DNA from: Longimicrobium sp. | GTDB taxonomy: Bacteria > Gemmatimonadota > Gemmatimonadetes > Longimicrobiales > Longimicrobiaceae | Assembly: GCA_036387335.1 (NCBI GenBank) | Contig: DASVTZ010000186.1 | Location: 1-64,000 of the forward strand | Direction of reading: 5' to 3' | DNA: 64,000 nucleotides | Shown: piece after piece, positions 1 to 9,032 of the stretch | How positions within the stretch are numbered: the stretch's first letter is position 1 | How the letters are laid out: each line of letters opens with the position of its first letter | Program-made: the position numbers and the translations under genes | Notes under the pieces: model-generated | What the model saw: the letters and a program-made list of their open reading frames with translations, nothing else | What the model was told of the DNA's origin: nothing | Database searches by the model: none

Positions 1-175
1 AAAGCCCGCCCGCGGTCATCCTGAGCGAGCCCGCCCCACCGGCCGGCCTGCTGCGGCGCGCCAAGGATCCAGCCACCGACGACAAGCCCCCCGCCACGCG
101 CAGTAGATCCTTCGCTCCGCGCCGAAGATCCCGGACCGGGCCAGGCCGGAGCCGCGCGTCGCTCAGGGTGACCAA
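1..175. repeat. Family A interspersed palindromic repeat, left copy
   Basis: The segment opens with GTCATCCTGAGCGAG near base 17 and closes with GCTCAGGGTGAC near base 170, forming terminal inverted ends. Inside it has AAGGATCCAGCC and TAGATCCTTCGCTCCGCG. The same architecture returns at about 14390-14590 and 18929-19110. No coding potential is evident. It looks like a REP/MITE-type non-autonomous repeat. Confidence 0.75.
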
Positions 176-198
176 CGGGTGCGAATGCGCGCCTCTCG

Positions 199-345
199 AG
201 CCGGCTTCAGCCGCCTTCGCGTAGTTCCAGCCGGGGGCTTTAGCCCCCGGCGACCCGGCCCCGGCGCCCCCCTTCCCGCCGACCCGCCCCCCAACCTGCG
301 AAGGCAGGTTTCCCGCGGTTGTTGCAGCGGTTTCAACCGCCGGTC
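199..345. repeat. Family B interspersed repeat
   Basis: Two linked motifs are present: a stem around GTTCCAGCCGGGGGCTTTAG, and CTGCGAAGGCAGG followed by GCAGCGGTTTCAACCGCC. The same pair recurs at 3385-3558, 24000-24060 and (reversed) 31320-31465. No gene is visible between 1 and about 510. Confidence 0.7.
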
Positions 346-510
346 CCCCCACCATTTCCCTGTCCCGCCCCACCATGTGACCGGGCACGCCCCTTGCCCG
401 TCCATGCTGATGGAGGGGTGCCGCCGAGCACGCTTGCGCGGTCGTGCACCCTGACTCATGTTGCGGTAAACGCATGTCCGGCCCGGGAGAGCAGCGCACC
501 CGGGCGCCTA

Positions 511-596
511 CGACAAACGGCAAACCCGGCGAAAGCCGGCGACGCAAAGCTACGAGGCTACCGCCGCACCAGCGGCCACGCCAGTCGAGCCGCCGA
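511..596 (+). promoter_or_regulatory. c-di-GMP riboswitch (GEMM-I class)
   Basis: The element has the conserved GEMM core: GGCAAACC at 519-526, a CCGGC-GAAA-GCCGG tetraloop stem at 526-539, then GACGCAAAGC at 541-550. A second GC stem follows around 561-576. The 3' block GCCAGTCGAGCCGCCGA at about 580-596 matches the spacing of the closing strand of known GEMM-I RNAs. It lies on the same strand about 96 nt before the ATG of a GGDEF-EAL gene, the expected kind of target. The class normally binds cyclic di-GMP. I could not decide the expression platform by eye, nor rule out a cGAMP-binding variant. Confidence 0.85.
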
Positions 597-692
597 ACAG
601 GTCACGAAAATGCGCACCAGCGGTACGCGCTCCCTCTCCCCGGCCAGGCCGCCCGCGCGCGCGGCCCGCACCCCCAGGCCCGGGGCCGTCCG

Positions 693-2855
693 ATGAGCCC
701 GCGGACGCCGTTCGCCACCGGCGACGAGCTGGCCGCACCCGGCCCGCAGACCTTTCCCCCCGCAATCCGCGACCTGCTGTCGGGCGCGGTCCGCCGCCTG
801 GGCGCGACCGCGGCCGTCTTCGTGCCCGCGAACGCCGAGATCGGCTTCCACGGCGTGCCGGACGCACCGGAGCAGGCCGTCCTCACCCGCGCCCTGGGCG
901 AGCTGCGCCCGCTGGCGAACGAGGCGGTCGCGACCGACGCCGCGCGCTACGTCCCGCTCCCGCGCGCCGAGCCGGGCTCGGCGGCCACCGTCGCACTGGT
1001 GCCGGTGTGCTGCGTGCGCGAAGAGCCGCTCGGCTGCCTGATCGCGCTCGGCGGCAAGGGGTGGTCGGGGCCGGAGCGGATCGCGCTGGTGTGCATGGCG
1101 GAAGCGGCCGCGGCCGAGACTGCTCGCGAGGAAGAAGCCGCCGCACGCAAGCGCGCCGAGCATCGCGTGAGGCTGCTGGAGGGTGCGCTGCGGACGGCGC
1201 AGGTGGGCGTCACCATCGCGGACGAGCGGGGGCGGATCGTCTACGCCAACCCGGCCGAAGCGCGCATGCACGGCTACAAGGTGGAGGACCTGTACGGGCG
1301 GGAGGCGCGCTCGCTGGCGCCGCCGGAGCTGTGGAGCTTCGACGGCGGCAACGCCGCGCGCCGCCTGCCACGCTGGACGCGCGAGCGCACCAACGTGCGC
1401 AGCGACGGCACGCGCTTCCCCGTCCGCCTCTGCTCCGACCCCATCGTGGACGAGGCGGCGCGCCCCGTGGGCCTGGTCACCTGGTGCGAGGACCTGACCG
1501 CGCACACGTCGGAAGAAGCCGAGCAACCCGTCGCCGAGAGCCGCGACGCGCTCACCGGCACGCTGGACCGCGCGAGCTTCCTGCACCGCCTGCGGCTGGC
1601 CTGCGCCGCGCGCGAGCGGGGCACGGGCGATGAGTTCACCCTCCTCTTCATCGACCTGGACCGCTTCAAGGCCGTGAACGACCGCCACGGCCACGCCGCC
1701 GGCGACGCGCTCCTCTCCACCATCGGCCAGCGGCTGCTGGCATGCGTGCGGCCCACCGACATCGTGGGCCGCGTGGGCGGCGACGAGTTCGGCGTCCTGG
1801 TGCGCGGCACGGGGCGCCAGGCGGAGGTGGTGCCCGTGGTGCACCGAATCCAGCGCACCCTTGCCGCCGCCACCACTGCGGGCTCGGTCCAGATCCACCC
1901 GTCCGCGAGTATCGGCATCGCCCTCAGCTCCGAGTGCGAGGAGCCGGAGGACCTGCTCGCCAGCGCCGACCGCGCCATGTACCGGGCAAAGGCGCTGGGC
2001 CCCGGCCACTACGGAGCGGGCGATACGACCCTCCGCACGCACGACTCGGCCGTCGGCGCCATGGAGTCGGACCTGCGCCGCGCGCTGGACCACGACGAGC
2101 TCGCGCTCCGCTTCCAGCCCATCATCTCCCTGCGTGACGGGCGGCTGTCAGGCTTCGAGGCGCTGGTCCGCTGGGATCACCCGGTGCGGGGTCTGCTGGG
2201 CCCGCAGGCCTTCCTGCCCGTCGCCGAGCGGAGCGACCTGATCGTGGACATCGACCGCTGGGTGCTGCGCGCCGCCGCCCGCCAGCTTCGCGAGTGGACG
2301 TCGCTCTACCCGGTGGCCCTTCCCGTGTCGCTGAGCGTCAACTTCTCGGGCCGCCACGTGGTGCGCCCGGACGTGGCGGAGCACACGCGCGCGGTGCTGC
2401 GCGAGTTCGGCGTGGGCTCGGGGCGGCTGATGGTGGAGGTCACGGAGACTTCGATGGTGGAGGACGCCGAAGCCGCCGCCGCCACCCTCACCGCCCTGCG
2501 CGAGGGAGGCGTTCGCCTGGCTCTGGACGACTTCGGCACCGGCTACTCGTCGCTCTCGTACCTGCGGCAGCTCCCCTTCGACGTGCTCAAGATCGACCGC
2601 TCGTTCGTGCAGCGCGTCGGCCAGTCCGCGTCGGACCGCGCCATCGTGCGCAGCGTGGTGTCGCTGGCCCGCACGCTGGGCCTCAGCGTCACCGCCGAGG
2701 GCGTGGAGACCGCCGAGCAGCAGAGCGCCCTGCGCCGGCTGGACTGCGAGCACGGGCAGGGCTTCCTCTTCTCCGAGCCGGTCACCGCGGCCGAGGCGGC
2801 GGGGTGGATAGAGCGCGGCGCCCACGCCTTCCCCGGGAGGGCGCGCGCGGGGTGA
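693..2855 (+). CDS. GAF/PAS-GGDEF-EAL cyclic-di-GMP turnover protein
   Basis: This 720-residue cytoplasmic protein is predicted to make and degrade cyclic di-GMP. An N-terminal GAF-like region (about 1-160) is followed by a PAS domain (about 170-290), a GGDEF domain with intact GGDEF at 362-366, and an EAL domain with EALVRW from 489 and DDFGTGYSSL further on. An RxxD inhibitory site (RPTD, 353-356) lies five residues before GGDEF, so product inhibition is expected. No membrane segment is seen. The frame is open upstream to 444, but that start would translate through the riboswitch, so ATG 693 is preferred. With the upstream GEMM riboswitch this looks like feedback control by its own product. 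Its stop shares the palindrome TGATCA with the stop of the convergent csoR-like gene. Confidence 0.9.
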   Translation: MSPRTPFATGDELAAPGPQTFPPAIRDLLSGAVRRLGATAAVFVPANAEIGFHGVPDAPEQAVLTRALGELRPLANEAVATDAARYVPLPRAEPGSAATVALVPVCCVREEPLGCLIALGGKGWSGPERIALVCMAEAAAAETAREEEAAARKRAEHRVRLLEGALRTAQVGVTIADERGRIVYANPAEARMHGYKVEDLYGREARSLAPPELWSFDGGNAARRLPRWTRERTNVRSDGTRFPVRLCSDPIVDEAARPVGLVTWCEDLTAHTSEEAEQPVAESRDALTGTLDRASFLHRLRLACAARERGTGDEFTLLFIDLDRFKAVNDRHGHAAGDALLSTIGQRLLACVRPTDIVGRVGGDEFGVLVRGTGRQAEVVPVVHRIQRTLAAATTAGSVQIHPSASIGIALSSECEEPEDLLASADRAMYRAKALGPGHYGAGDTTLRTHDSAVGAMESDLRRALDHDELALRFQPIISLRDGRLSGFEALVRWDHPVRGLLGPQAFLPVAERSDLIVDIDRWVLRAAARQLREWTSLYPVALPVSLSVNFSGRHVVRPDVAEHTRAVLREFGVGSGRLMVEVTETSMVEDAEAAAATLTALREGGVRLALDDFGTGYSSLSYLRQLPFDVLKIDRSFVQRVGQSASDRAIVRSVVSLARTLGLSVTAEGVETAEQQSALRRLDCEHGQGFLFSEPVTAAEAAGWIERGAHAFPGRARAG

Positions 2856-3221
2856 TCAGCGGGCGTGCTTGTACATCATGTCCACGAGCTCGTCGTACAT
2901 GGAATCGGCCGCCGCGCCGTCGCTGCCCGTGATGGCGGCGGCGGCGCAGTGCTTGAGGTGGTTGCGCATCAGCTCGCGTCCCACCCCGCGCAGCGCCTCG
3001 TGCACCGACGAGATCTGCGTCATGACGTCGGCGCAGTAGCGGTCCTCCTCCACCATCTTCTGGAGCCCGCGGACCTGCCCCTCGATGCGCCGCAGCCGCT
3101 TGAGGTTGCGCTCCTTGATCCCGGCGTCCACCGCGAGGGCTTTCCGCTCCCCGTCCTCCTCCCCATGCGCCACCCCGCACGCGCAGGCGGCGGGGCGGTC
3201 GTCGTTCGTGCTGGCCGGCAT
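2856..3221 (-). CDS. csoR: CsoR-family metal-sensing repressor
   Basis: This 121-residue protein of the DUF156/CsoR family is an all-helical repressor that leaves DNA when it binds Cu(I) or a related signal. The family core is clear: RRIEGQVRGLQKMV, then YCADVMTQI with the first Cys ligand and HLKHC with the His and second Cys. That Cys-His-Cys set is the copper-sensing type rather than RcnR. A His/Cys-containing N-terminal tail (ACACGVAHGEE) could add metal binding. It lies beside copA but behind a repeat block, so it is probably transcribed separately. The likely target is the G-rich spacer of the copZ promoter at 6587-6615. The RBS-like GAGG touches an octamer repeat. Confidence 0.88.
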   Translation of the reverse strand: MPASTNDDRPAACACGVAHGEEDGERKALAVDAGIKERNLKRLRRIEGQVRGLQKMVEEDRYCADVMTQISSVHEALRGVGRELMRNHLKHCAAAAITGSDGAAADSMYDELVDMMYKHAR

Positions 3222-3558
3222 TGGACCTCAGTGCGTGAGTGCGTTAGTGCGTGAGTGCGGCGGGCCCCCTCCCCGCTCGTTCCTCGCTGCCCCTCCCCCA
3301 AACTGCTGGGGGAGGGGCGTTTAGCGTGCATCTGTCCCGTACTTCCTACTTTGTCGCCGCGCCGATCTCCACAGCGCCCGAGACCGCTTCAGCGGTCTTC
3401 GCGTAGTTCCAGCCGGGGGATTTATCCCCCGGTGCCGTTCATCCCCCGGTGCTGTTCCCCCGGTGCTGTTCATCCCCCCGGTGCTCGATCCCCCGCGCCC
3501 CCGCAACCTGCGAAGGCAGGTTTCCCGCCGTTGTTGCAGCGGTTTCAACCGCCGGGGC
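3222..3558. repeat. Repeat-filled gap between csoR-like gene and copA
   Basis: No gene is visible. The gap holds an octamer array (GTGCGTGA/GTGCGTTA, 3230-3259), a family C hairpin (CCCCTCCCCCAAACTGCTGG, about 3290-3322) and a family B copy (about 3385-3558) that ends at the copA stop codon. Confidence 0.75.
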
Positions 3559-5934
3559 CTAACCCAGCCGCACCCGCCGCAGCCGCAGGCTGTTCGCCAC
3601 CACGCTCACCGAGCTGAACGCCATCGCGGCGCTCGCCAGAATCGGGGAGAGCAGCAGCCCGAACGCCGGGTACAGCACGCCGGCCGCGACCGGGATCCCC
3701 ACGACGTTGTAGATGAAGGCCCAGAAGAGGTTCTGCTTCATCGTGCGCATCGTGCGGCGCGAGAGGTGGATGGCGGCGGCGACGCCGTCGAGGTCGCCGC
3801 GCATCAGCACCACGTCCGCGGCCTCGGCGGCGATGTCCGTGCCGGTGCCGATCGCGATCCCCACATCGGCGCGGGCCAGGGCGGGCGCGTCGTTGATGCC
3901 ATCGCCCACCATCGCCACCACCCTGCCGGCCCCCTGCAGCCGCTCGATCTCCGCCACCTTCCCCTCAGGAAGCACCTCGGCGACGACGCGGTCGATCCCC
4001 GCCTCGCGCGCGACCGCCTCGGCCGTGTGGCGGTTGTCGCCGGTCAGCATCACCACCTCAAGGCCCATCGCATGGAGCCGCCGCACCGCGGCGCGCGAGC
4101 TCTCCTTGATGGGATCGGAGACGGCCACCAGCCCCGCCAGCCGCCCGTCCACCGCCACGAACATCGGCGTCTTCCCCTCGGTCGCGAGCCGCGCGGCGTC
4201 GCCCTGGAGCGGGTCGATGACGATGGCATAGTCGGACATCAGCAGCGCGTTCCCCACCGCGACCGCCCGCCCCTCCACCACCCCGACCGCGCCGCGCCCC
4301 GTCACCGATTCGAACGCATCGGGCGCGGCGAGCGCGAGGCCCGCATCCTTTGCGCGCGTCACGATGGCGTCCGCCAGCGGGTGCTCCGAGCGCGTCTCCA
4401 GCGATGCGACCAGGCGCAGGAGCTCGTCTTCCGATGCGACCACGCCGCCGGCAGCCAGCGCCATCTCGGTGACCGTCGGGCGCCCCTCGGTGACGGTGCC
4501 CGTCTTGTCCAGCACGACGGTGGTCAGGTCGCCGGCGCGCTGGAGCGCCTCGCCGCCCTTGATCAGCACACCGTACTCGGCGCCCTTGCCCGTGCTCACC
4601 ATCACCGCGGTCGGCACGGCGAGCCCCATGGCGCAGGGGCAGGCGATGATCAGCACCGCCACCGCGGCCGCGAATGCGCGCACCCCTGGCGCCACGTCGG
4701 CCACCACGAACCACGCCACAAAGGTGGCGATGGCGATGGAGAGGACGACCGGGACGAAGACGGCGCTGATGCGATCGGCCAGGCGCTGGATGGGCGCCCG
4801 CGAGCCCTGCGCGTCGCGCATCAGCTTGACGATGCGCGCCAGCACGCTGTCCGCGCCGAGGGTGGTGGCGCGGTACTGGAAGGCGCCCGTGCGGTTGATG
4901 GTGCCGCCGATCACCCGGTCGCCCGTGCCTTTCTGCACCGGCATCGACTCGCCGGTGAGCATCGACTCGTCCACCGCGCTCCCCCCGGACACGACCTCGC
5001 CGTCCACCGGGATGCGCTCGCCGGGGCGCACGACCACGGTGTCGCCGTGCCGCACGTCCTCGACGGGGACGTCGATCTCCGCGTCGCCGCGCAGGACGCG
5101 CGCGGTCTTCGGCTGGAGCTCGGCGAGCGCGCGCAGGGCGGCGGAGGTCTGGCGCTTGGCGCGGGCCTCCATCGCGTTGCCGGCCAGGATCAGGGCGATG
5201 ATGAACACCACCGCCTCGTAGTACACGTCCGGCTGCACGCCGCGGCTCAGAAAGAAGCCCGGCGCCACCGTCGCGGCCACCGAGTACACGAACGCCGCGC
5301 CCGTCCCCACCGCCACCAGCGTGTTCATGTCGGCGGAATGGTGGCGGAAGGCGGCCCAGGCGCGCGTGTAGAAGTGCCGGCCCGCCCACGCCATCACCGC
5401 TACGGTGGCCACGAGCAGCCCCCACGCCAGCACCGCGCGCGGGATCGCGTAAAGCCACGGAAGCGCGGATCGCAGCGGGGGGCTCAGCCACTCCATCGCC
5501 CAGCGCATGAAGGGATCGACGGTGGCGCCGTGCCCGTGCTCCCCCACCGCCATCAGCGGCATGGCGACGAGCATCGAGAGCATCGCCACGGCGAAGCTGA
5601 CACCGGCCTTCACCCGCAGCTCGCGGAACTCATCGTCGTGCGCGCGGTCCTGCGCCTCCTGCTCGTCGAACGCGGAGCGATCCGGATGCGCCAGCTCGGC
5701 ACCATACCCGGTCGCCCGGATCGCATCCACCAGCGCGTCCGCAGACGTCGAAGCGGGATCGAAGTCGACCGTCGCGTTGCGGAGCATCAGGTTGACGGCG
5801 GCCTGCTGCACCCCCGGCTGCTTCTCCAGCGCCCGCTGCACGCGGCCGGAGCAGGCGGCGCACGTCATCCCGCTCACGGGGATGGTGACCTTTTCGCGCG
5901 CCGTCTCCCGCTCCGGCGATACATGGGTGTGCAT
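3559..5934 (-). CDS. copA: Copper-exporting P1B-type ATPase CopA
   Basis: This 791-residue inner-membrane pump couples ATP hydrolysis to Cu(I) export. One N-terminal HMA domain has the metal motif GMTCAAC (residues 22-28). The membrane CPC metal site is at 432-434, the phosphorylated Asp of DKTGT is D476, and TGES, HP and GDGIND motifs are all present. Length is normal for the family. It is the third gene of a minus-strand run copZ, cupredoxin, copA, with one base between the cupredoxin stop and the copA ATG, so translation is probably coupled. The start ATG 5934 fits the HMA domain beginning at about residue 15. Confidence 0.95.
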   Translation of the reverse strand: MHTHVSPERETAREKVTIPVSGMTCAACSGRVQRALEKQPGVQQAAVNLMLRNATVDFDPASTSADALVDAIRATGYGAELAHPDRSAFDEQEAQDRAHDDEFRELRVKAGVSFAVAMLSMLVAMPLMAVGEHGHGATVDPFMRWAMEWLSPPLRSALPWLYAIPRAVLAWGLLVATVAVMAWAGRHFYTRAWAAFRHHSADMNTLVAVGTGAAFVYSVAATVAPGFFLSRGVQPDVYYEAVVFIIALILAGNAMEARAKRQTSAALRALAELQPKTARVLRGDAEIDVPVEDVRHGDTVVVRPGERIPVDGEVVSGGSAVDESMLTGESMPVQKGTGDRVIGGTINRTGAFQYRATTLGADSVLARIVKLMRDAQGSRAPIQRLADRISAVFVPVVLSIAIATFVAWFVVADVAPGVRAFAAAVAVLIIACPCAMGLAVPTAVMVSTGKGAEYGVLIKGGEALQRAGDLTTVVLDKTGTVTEGRPTVTEMALAAGGVVASEDELLRLVASLETRSEHPLADAIVTRAKDAGLALAAPDAFESVTGRGAVGVVEGRAVAVGNALLMSDYAIVIDPLQGDAARLATEGKTPMFVAVDGRLAGLVAVSDPIKESSRAAVRRLHAMGLEVVMLTGDNRHTAEAVAREAGIDRVVAEVLPEGKVAEIERLQGAGRVVAMVGDGINDAPALARADVGIAIGTGTDIAAEAADVVLMRGDLDGVAAAIHLSRRTMRTMKQNLFWAFIYNVVGIPVAAGVLYPAFGLLLSPILASAAMAFSSVSVVANSLRLRRVRLG

Positions 5935-5935
5935 C

Positions 5936-6330
5936 TCACCCCTCCTGTTCTTCCACCGTGATGCGCCCGCGGAGCATTCCCATGCCGCAGGTGAACTCGT
6001 AGCTCCCGGCGCGCTCGGGCGTGAACTCGACGGGCGTCTGCTGGTTGGCGGGAAGGAAGCGCCTGATCCCGAAATCGGGGATCACCACCTCTTCCGAGCA
6101 CCCCGACGTCTCCTGCCGGTCGAAGAGCAGCCGCACGGGCGCACCCGCCTTCACCCGCACGTGCGCGGGCGAGTAGCCCCCCTGCACCACCACCGTCACC
6201 TCCTGCCGTCCGCCCGCCACCGCCCCGACCGCGGCGTGCGCCGGCGAGCGCCCCGCCACGAAGAAGTACCAGTGACCCACGCGATGGCGGCCGCGCCGCC
6301 AAAGATCACCGCCCATTCGCTGGCATCCAT
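5936..6330 (-). pseudogene. Cupredoxin-domain protein gene, frameshifted near its N-terminus
   Basis: The C-terminal part is a cupredoxin-like domain (motifs [27 protein letters not shown]) that would bind copper outside the membrane. A start at ATG 6330 has a perfect GGAGG Shine-Dalgarno and encodes MDASEWAVIFGGAAAIAWV, a membrane anchor. After that the frame breaks. Around 6272-6276 the DNA reads GTCACTGGTAC, and one extra A (GTCAACTGG) would join the anchor to WYFFVAGRSP and the domain. The domain frame itself has no good start of its own. Either a real one-base deletion inactivated the gene or the assembly has an error. It sits between copZ and copA, so a copper role is expected. Confidence 0.75.
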
Positions 6331-6332
6331 GA

Positions 6333-6545
6333 TCACCTCCCGGCCACGCGGGCCTGGTATCCTTCTTCCTCGATGGCCGCGCCGATCCGCTCCGGACTCG
6401 CCACCGCGGGATCATACTCCACGGTCGCGCCCCCGATCTTCACTTCCTCGACCTTCACCCCATCTATGCCGCCGAGCGCCTGCTCCACCGCCCTCACGCA
6501 GTGCCCGCAGCTCATCCCCCCGATCTCGATCGTCACCCGTTCCAT
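6333..6545 (-). CDS. copZ: Copper chaperone CopZ (single HMA domain)
   Basis: The protein is a 70-residue heavy-metal-associated domain with the Cu(I) site GMSCGHC (Cys13 and Cys16). It is expected to carry Cu(I) in the cytosol to the neighbouring CopA. It is the first gene of the copper operon. Its stop codon lies two bases before the ATG of the cupredoxin reading frame. An RBS (CGGAGGGAACG) precedes ATG 6545, and the promoter at 6587-6615 is just upstream. Confidence 0.92.
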   Translation of the reverse strand: MERVTIEIGGMSCGHCVRAVEQALGGIDGVKVEEVKIGGATVEYDPAVASPERIGAAIEEEGYQARVAGR

Positions 6546-6579
6546 CGTTCCCTCCGTTCGTTTCGATATACCCCCTGCC

Positions 6580-6615
6580 CGTATCCATAATAGGTACCCC
6601 CACCCCCTATGTCAA
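6580..6615 (-). promoter_or_regulatory. sigma-70-type promoter of the copper operon with CsoR-like operator
   Basis: Read on the minus strand, TTGACA (6615-6610) and TATTAT (6592-6587) are separated by exactly 17 bases. The spacer is made of two G-tracts with flanking TA steps (TAGGGGGTGGGGGTACC), the composition typical of CsoR operators. ATAGG and CCTAT form an imperfect dyad across it. A CsoR-like protein bound here would cover the promoter. Confidence 0.75.
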
Positions 6616-6624
6616 CCCCAACAG

Positions 6625-6702
6625 CAGTCTCACGCGGAGACGCGGAGCCGCGGGGAGAGGACGCGAAGTTCTCTCTGCGTCTCCGCGTCTCCGCGTGAGG
6701 CC
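6625..6702. repeat. Inverted repeat with CACGCGGAGACGCGGAG arms
   Basis: Two imperfect arms read outward-inward as CTCACGCGGAGACGCGGAG and its complement, with TTCTCTCTGCG in the loop side. Related ACAGAG-type sequences occur at 21826-21850, 61742-61770 and 62877-62905. It lies between the copper operon promoter and the protease terminator. Confidence 0.55.
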
Positions 6703-6710
6703 ATGCAGTT

Positions 6711-6746
6711 AAAAAAAGGCCGGCCACCCAAGCGGGTGGCCGGCCT
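6711..6746 (-). terminator. Rho-independent terminator of the trypsin-like protease gene
   Basis: On the minus strand a GGCCGGCCACCC stem with a short CTTG-type loop is followed by TTTTTTT. It lies 22 bases after the stop codon of the protease gene. Confidence 0.9.
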
Positions 6747-6767
6747 CGGTCCGTCAGGCGGGGTGCG

Positions 6768-7595
6768 TCAGGGAAGCTTGACGAAGGGCGCCAGGAACGC
6801 GCGCGCTTCGGGCGTGTCCAGACGCCAGTCCCAGGTGGTCGCGCGGCAGTTGTAGTCGCCGGTAGTGACGGTGGCGACGATGGTGGTGGGGTCGCCGTCG
6901 ATGAACTTGGGGCCGCCCGAGTCGCCGTAGCAGTCGCCGCCCTCGCCGGTGGCGCTGGTGTTCATCAGCAGGCCGAGCCAGGTCGGCTGCAGGCCCATGA
7001 ACTCGGACCGCGAATAGCTGCGCTTACCGTCGAACGAGAAGCCCGGAACGCCCGTGCGCGTGGCCGACACGCCGTACCCCACGTTCACGAAAAGCTGCTT
7101 GCTCAGGCTGCCCTTCGCCGCCAGCGCATCCAGGTAGCCGGCGGTGGGGAGCTTGAGCGGCGTCATCCCGCGCGTGGCGGCGGCCGGCAGAAAGATCACC
7201 GCCAGGTCGTGCAGGTTCGCCTGGTCGTGCCCGTACTGCGGGTCGGCCTTGTAGCCGGTCGCGGCGATGGCGCGGAATCCCTTGCCGAACAGGTCCGGCG
7301 AGAACGACACGTAGAACTGCGACCCCGGCGGCGTGTACGGCGTGATGACGCAGTGCGCCGCCGTCACGAACACCGTGGGCGACACCAGGCTGCCGGTGCA
7401 CCACTGGTCGTTGCCGTCCACTCCGTTGCCGTTGTAGTCGAAGAGGAGCGCGCCCACCGACGGATAGGCGTTGCCCGTGGGCGCGCCGTTGACGATGCGG
7501 CTGGAACCGGCGGAGGGCGCGAGCGGCGCGTCGCTGCCGGAGCAGGCGGCCAGCGATAGCGCGGCGAGGGTGGACAGGACTGCGAGGTGGCGCAT
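6768..7595 (-). CDS. Secreted trypsin-like serine protease (S1 family), lipoprotein
   Basis: The protein has 275 residues. The N-terminus is a lipoprotein signal (LSLAACSGS), so the mature protein is probably anchored after export. The chymotrypsin fold starts with RIVNGAP, has the catalytic His in VTAAHCV, a HDLAV segment with the catalytic Asp, and the nucleophile Ser in GDCYGDSGGP. The domain is nearly full length with little else, so this is a simple secreted protease. It stands alone with its own terminator and is divergent from the small ORF at 7897. Confidence 0.9.
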   Translation of the reverse strand: MRHLAVLSTLAALSLAACSGSDAPLAPSAGSSRIVNGAPTGNAYPSVGALLFDYNGNGVDGNDQWCTGSLVSPTVFVTAAHCVITPYTPPGSQFYVSFSPDLFGKGFRAIAATGYKADPQYGHDQANLHDLAVIFLPAAATRGMTPLKLPTAGYLDALAAKGSLSKQLFVNVGYGVSATRTGVPGFSFDGKRSYSRSEFMGLQPTWLGLLMNTSATGEGGDCYGDSGGPKFIDGDPTTIVATVTTGDYNCRATTWDWRLDTPEARAFLAPFVKLP

Positions 7596-7896
7596 GAAGG
7601 TTCTCCGGGGCTGCGTGGAACGGGGGGAGGCCGCGCCGGCCCGGACGAGCCGGCGCGTTGCACGTTCGATTCACCGCCCCGCGCACGCGACACCGAGGGG
7701 CCGGAACCGACACGATTTGGAAGATGGCGGCGCGCCGCCGTTCCTACAAGGGTCTCCCCGCACCGAGCGTCACGCGCGTACCCGCAGTTCCTTACCGACT
7801 CCTACAAACCAGCGCCCCCGAGCCGGGGACGCGGGTTACCCTTCTGGTCACGGGCGGCGCCAGCCCGTTTCCGAACCCCAGCCACTCGCGGGAACC

Positions 7897-8010
7897 ATGA
7901 GCCTTGTCAGAACTCTGGCACCCGTCCTCACCCTTGTCGCCGCGGGCACACCATTAATCGCGCAGACGCCCGATCCGTGTGCTGCGGCGAAGCACGTGAC
8001 CAATCGCTAA
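7897..8010 (+). CDS. Short signal-peptide ORF, possible gene remnant
   Basis: ATG 7897 opens a 37-codon frame: MSLVRTLAPVLTLVAAGTPL, then IAQTPDPCAAAKHVTNR and a stop. The first 24 residues look like a Sec signal peptide with an AQ cleavage site, a style common in this genome, but almost no mature protein follows. It may be the beginning of a truncated secreted-protein gene or a very small secreted peptide. The rest of the gap from 7596 to 8054 shows nothing else that I can recognise. Confidence 0.3.
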   Translation: MSLVRTLAPVLTLVAAGTPLIAQTPDPCAAAKHVTNR

Positions 8011-8054
8011 GACCCTGGCCGGGGCCGGGGCCTCAGGTCCGTCAGACGCGGCTA

Positions 8055-8940
8055 GTCAGGCATGTGTGAAGCCCACACGCGCGGCCAGGATGACGTCTAG
8101 GTACTCGCCGCGTCAACCCGCGGGCGCCAATCCCGCGAAACGCGGTCGAGCAGCACTCCTAGGGCGGCCCCGGTCCCGTACAGGCGCCACTCATCAGCCG
8201 CGCATCCGCCTCCGGAAAGTCGCCGTGGTCGGACAGGGCGCGGATGAGCTCGCTCCGCGCGCAGGCGGCGGCGCGCGTCGCAGGCGGGTCGCCCATGGCC
8301 TCGTGGCGGCCCCGTAACCCACCAGCGTCGCGGTCCCCTCCATCCGCGCCATGCTGCGCTCAACGGCGCGTACCGGCGGACGGGCGGCCGTGCGCCGCTC
8401 TCGAAGCGCGAGGTACGCCCGCGCCAGCGAGCGCACCCTGTCCGGCGAGGCGGCATGGAGCGCGGCTACGAGCGCGCGCCGTTCCGCCTCGGCCGTCGCG
8501 ATGAACTCCGGTGCCGTCAAGACCGCGGAGTCCACCAGTTGGTCCCAGAAGCGCGCCCTGGGGTCGCGGTCGCGCGATGGGGCGAAGCGGCGCCTCTGGT
8601 AGCCGTGGAACGCCTCGTGGAAATAGAAGTTGAGGCGGTCGAAGCCGCTCGTCCCTTTCGCCTCCACCGCGTGGATGGTGTCGCCGCCGAGGTCGTAGGC
8701 CGTCGAGAAGCGGTTCGGCCCCAGGCCGGGAGGGTACCCGGCAAAGCGGTAGAGCAGGCTCGCCAGTCCGAACTAAAGCCCCGCTCCGGCGGAGCGAACG
8801 TACCTGTGCGAGGGGATACGCTGCGTCACCGGAGGGCGCGTCCGGCGGGGTTGACGAGGAGGAAAGCCTGGTCCGTGCCCCAGAAGCCGGGCCACACGCG
8901 CCCCACCCGCACCGCCGAGCGGTTCAGGGTGGCGGTCATA
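8055..8940 (-). pseudogene. Decayed paralogue of the secreted HExxH protein at 10929-12062
   Basis: Pieces in three frames match the neighbouring intact gene in order. WPGFWGTDQAFLLVNPAG (about 8840-8900) matches WPGFWPVDQAFILTRYP. NFYFHEAFHGYQ matches the HESFHLFQ motif region. RSELIRALSDHG..EADARLM matches RRELARPLEEF..TDARLM. WRLYGTGAALGVLLDR matches HRLYATGASLGVVLDR. RGEYLDVILA matches RGEYLDAILA. A stop codon follows the first block and at least two frameshifts separate the others. The gene is therefore dead. With the intact copy it brackets the ECF sigma / anti-sigma pair. Confidence 0.8.
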
Positions 8941-9032
8941 CGCACCAGCGCGGCATCCGCCGTGTCCGGCCAGTGCAGCGGCGGGTGCGGGTCCCGGGGG
9001 GTGAAGGAGAGCGCAGACGGCGCCGGAGGGGG

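Noticed and set aside
444-692. N-terminal extension of the GGDEF-EAL protein
   Set aside because: It would be translated from the riboswitch and has no domain. ATG 693 is a better start.
3463-5961. Long plus-strand frame of 832 codons opposite copA
   Set aside because: It is antisense to an unmistakable CopA and gives a His/Arg-rich, low-complexity translation typical of high-GC shadow frames.
5874-6302. Alternative minus-strand frame over the cupredoxin gene
   Set aside because: It is Gly/Arg-rich shadow coding, while the adjoining frame has the cupredoxin motifs.
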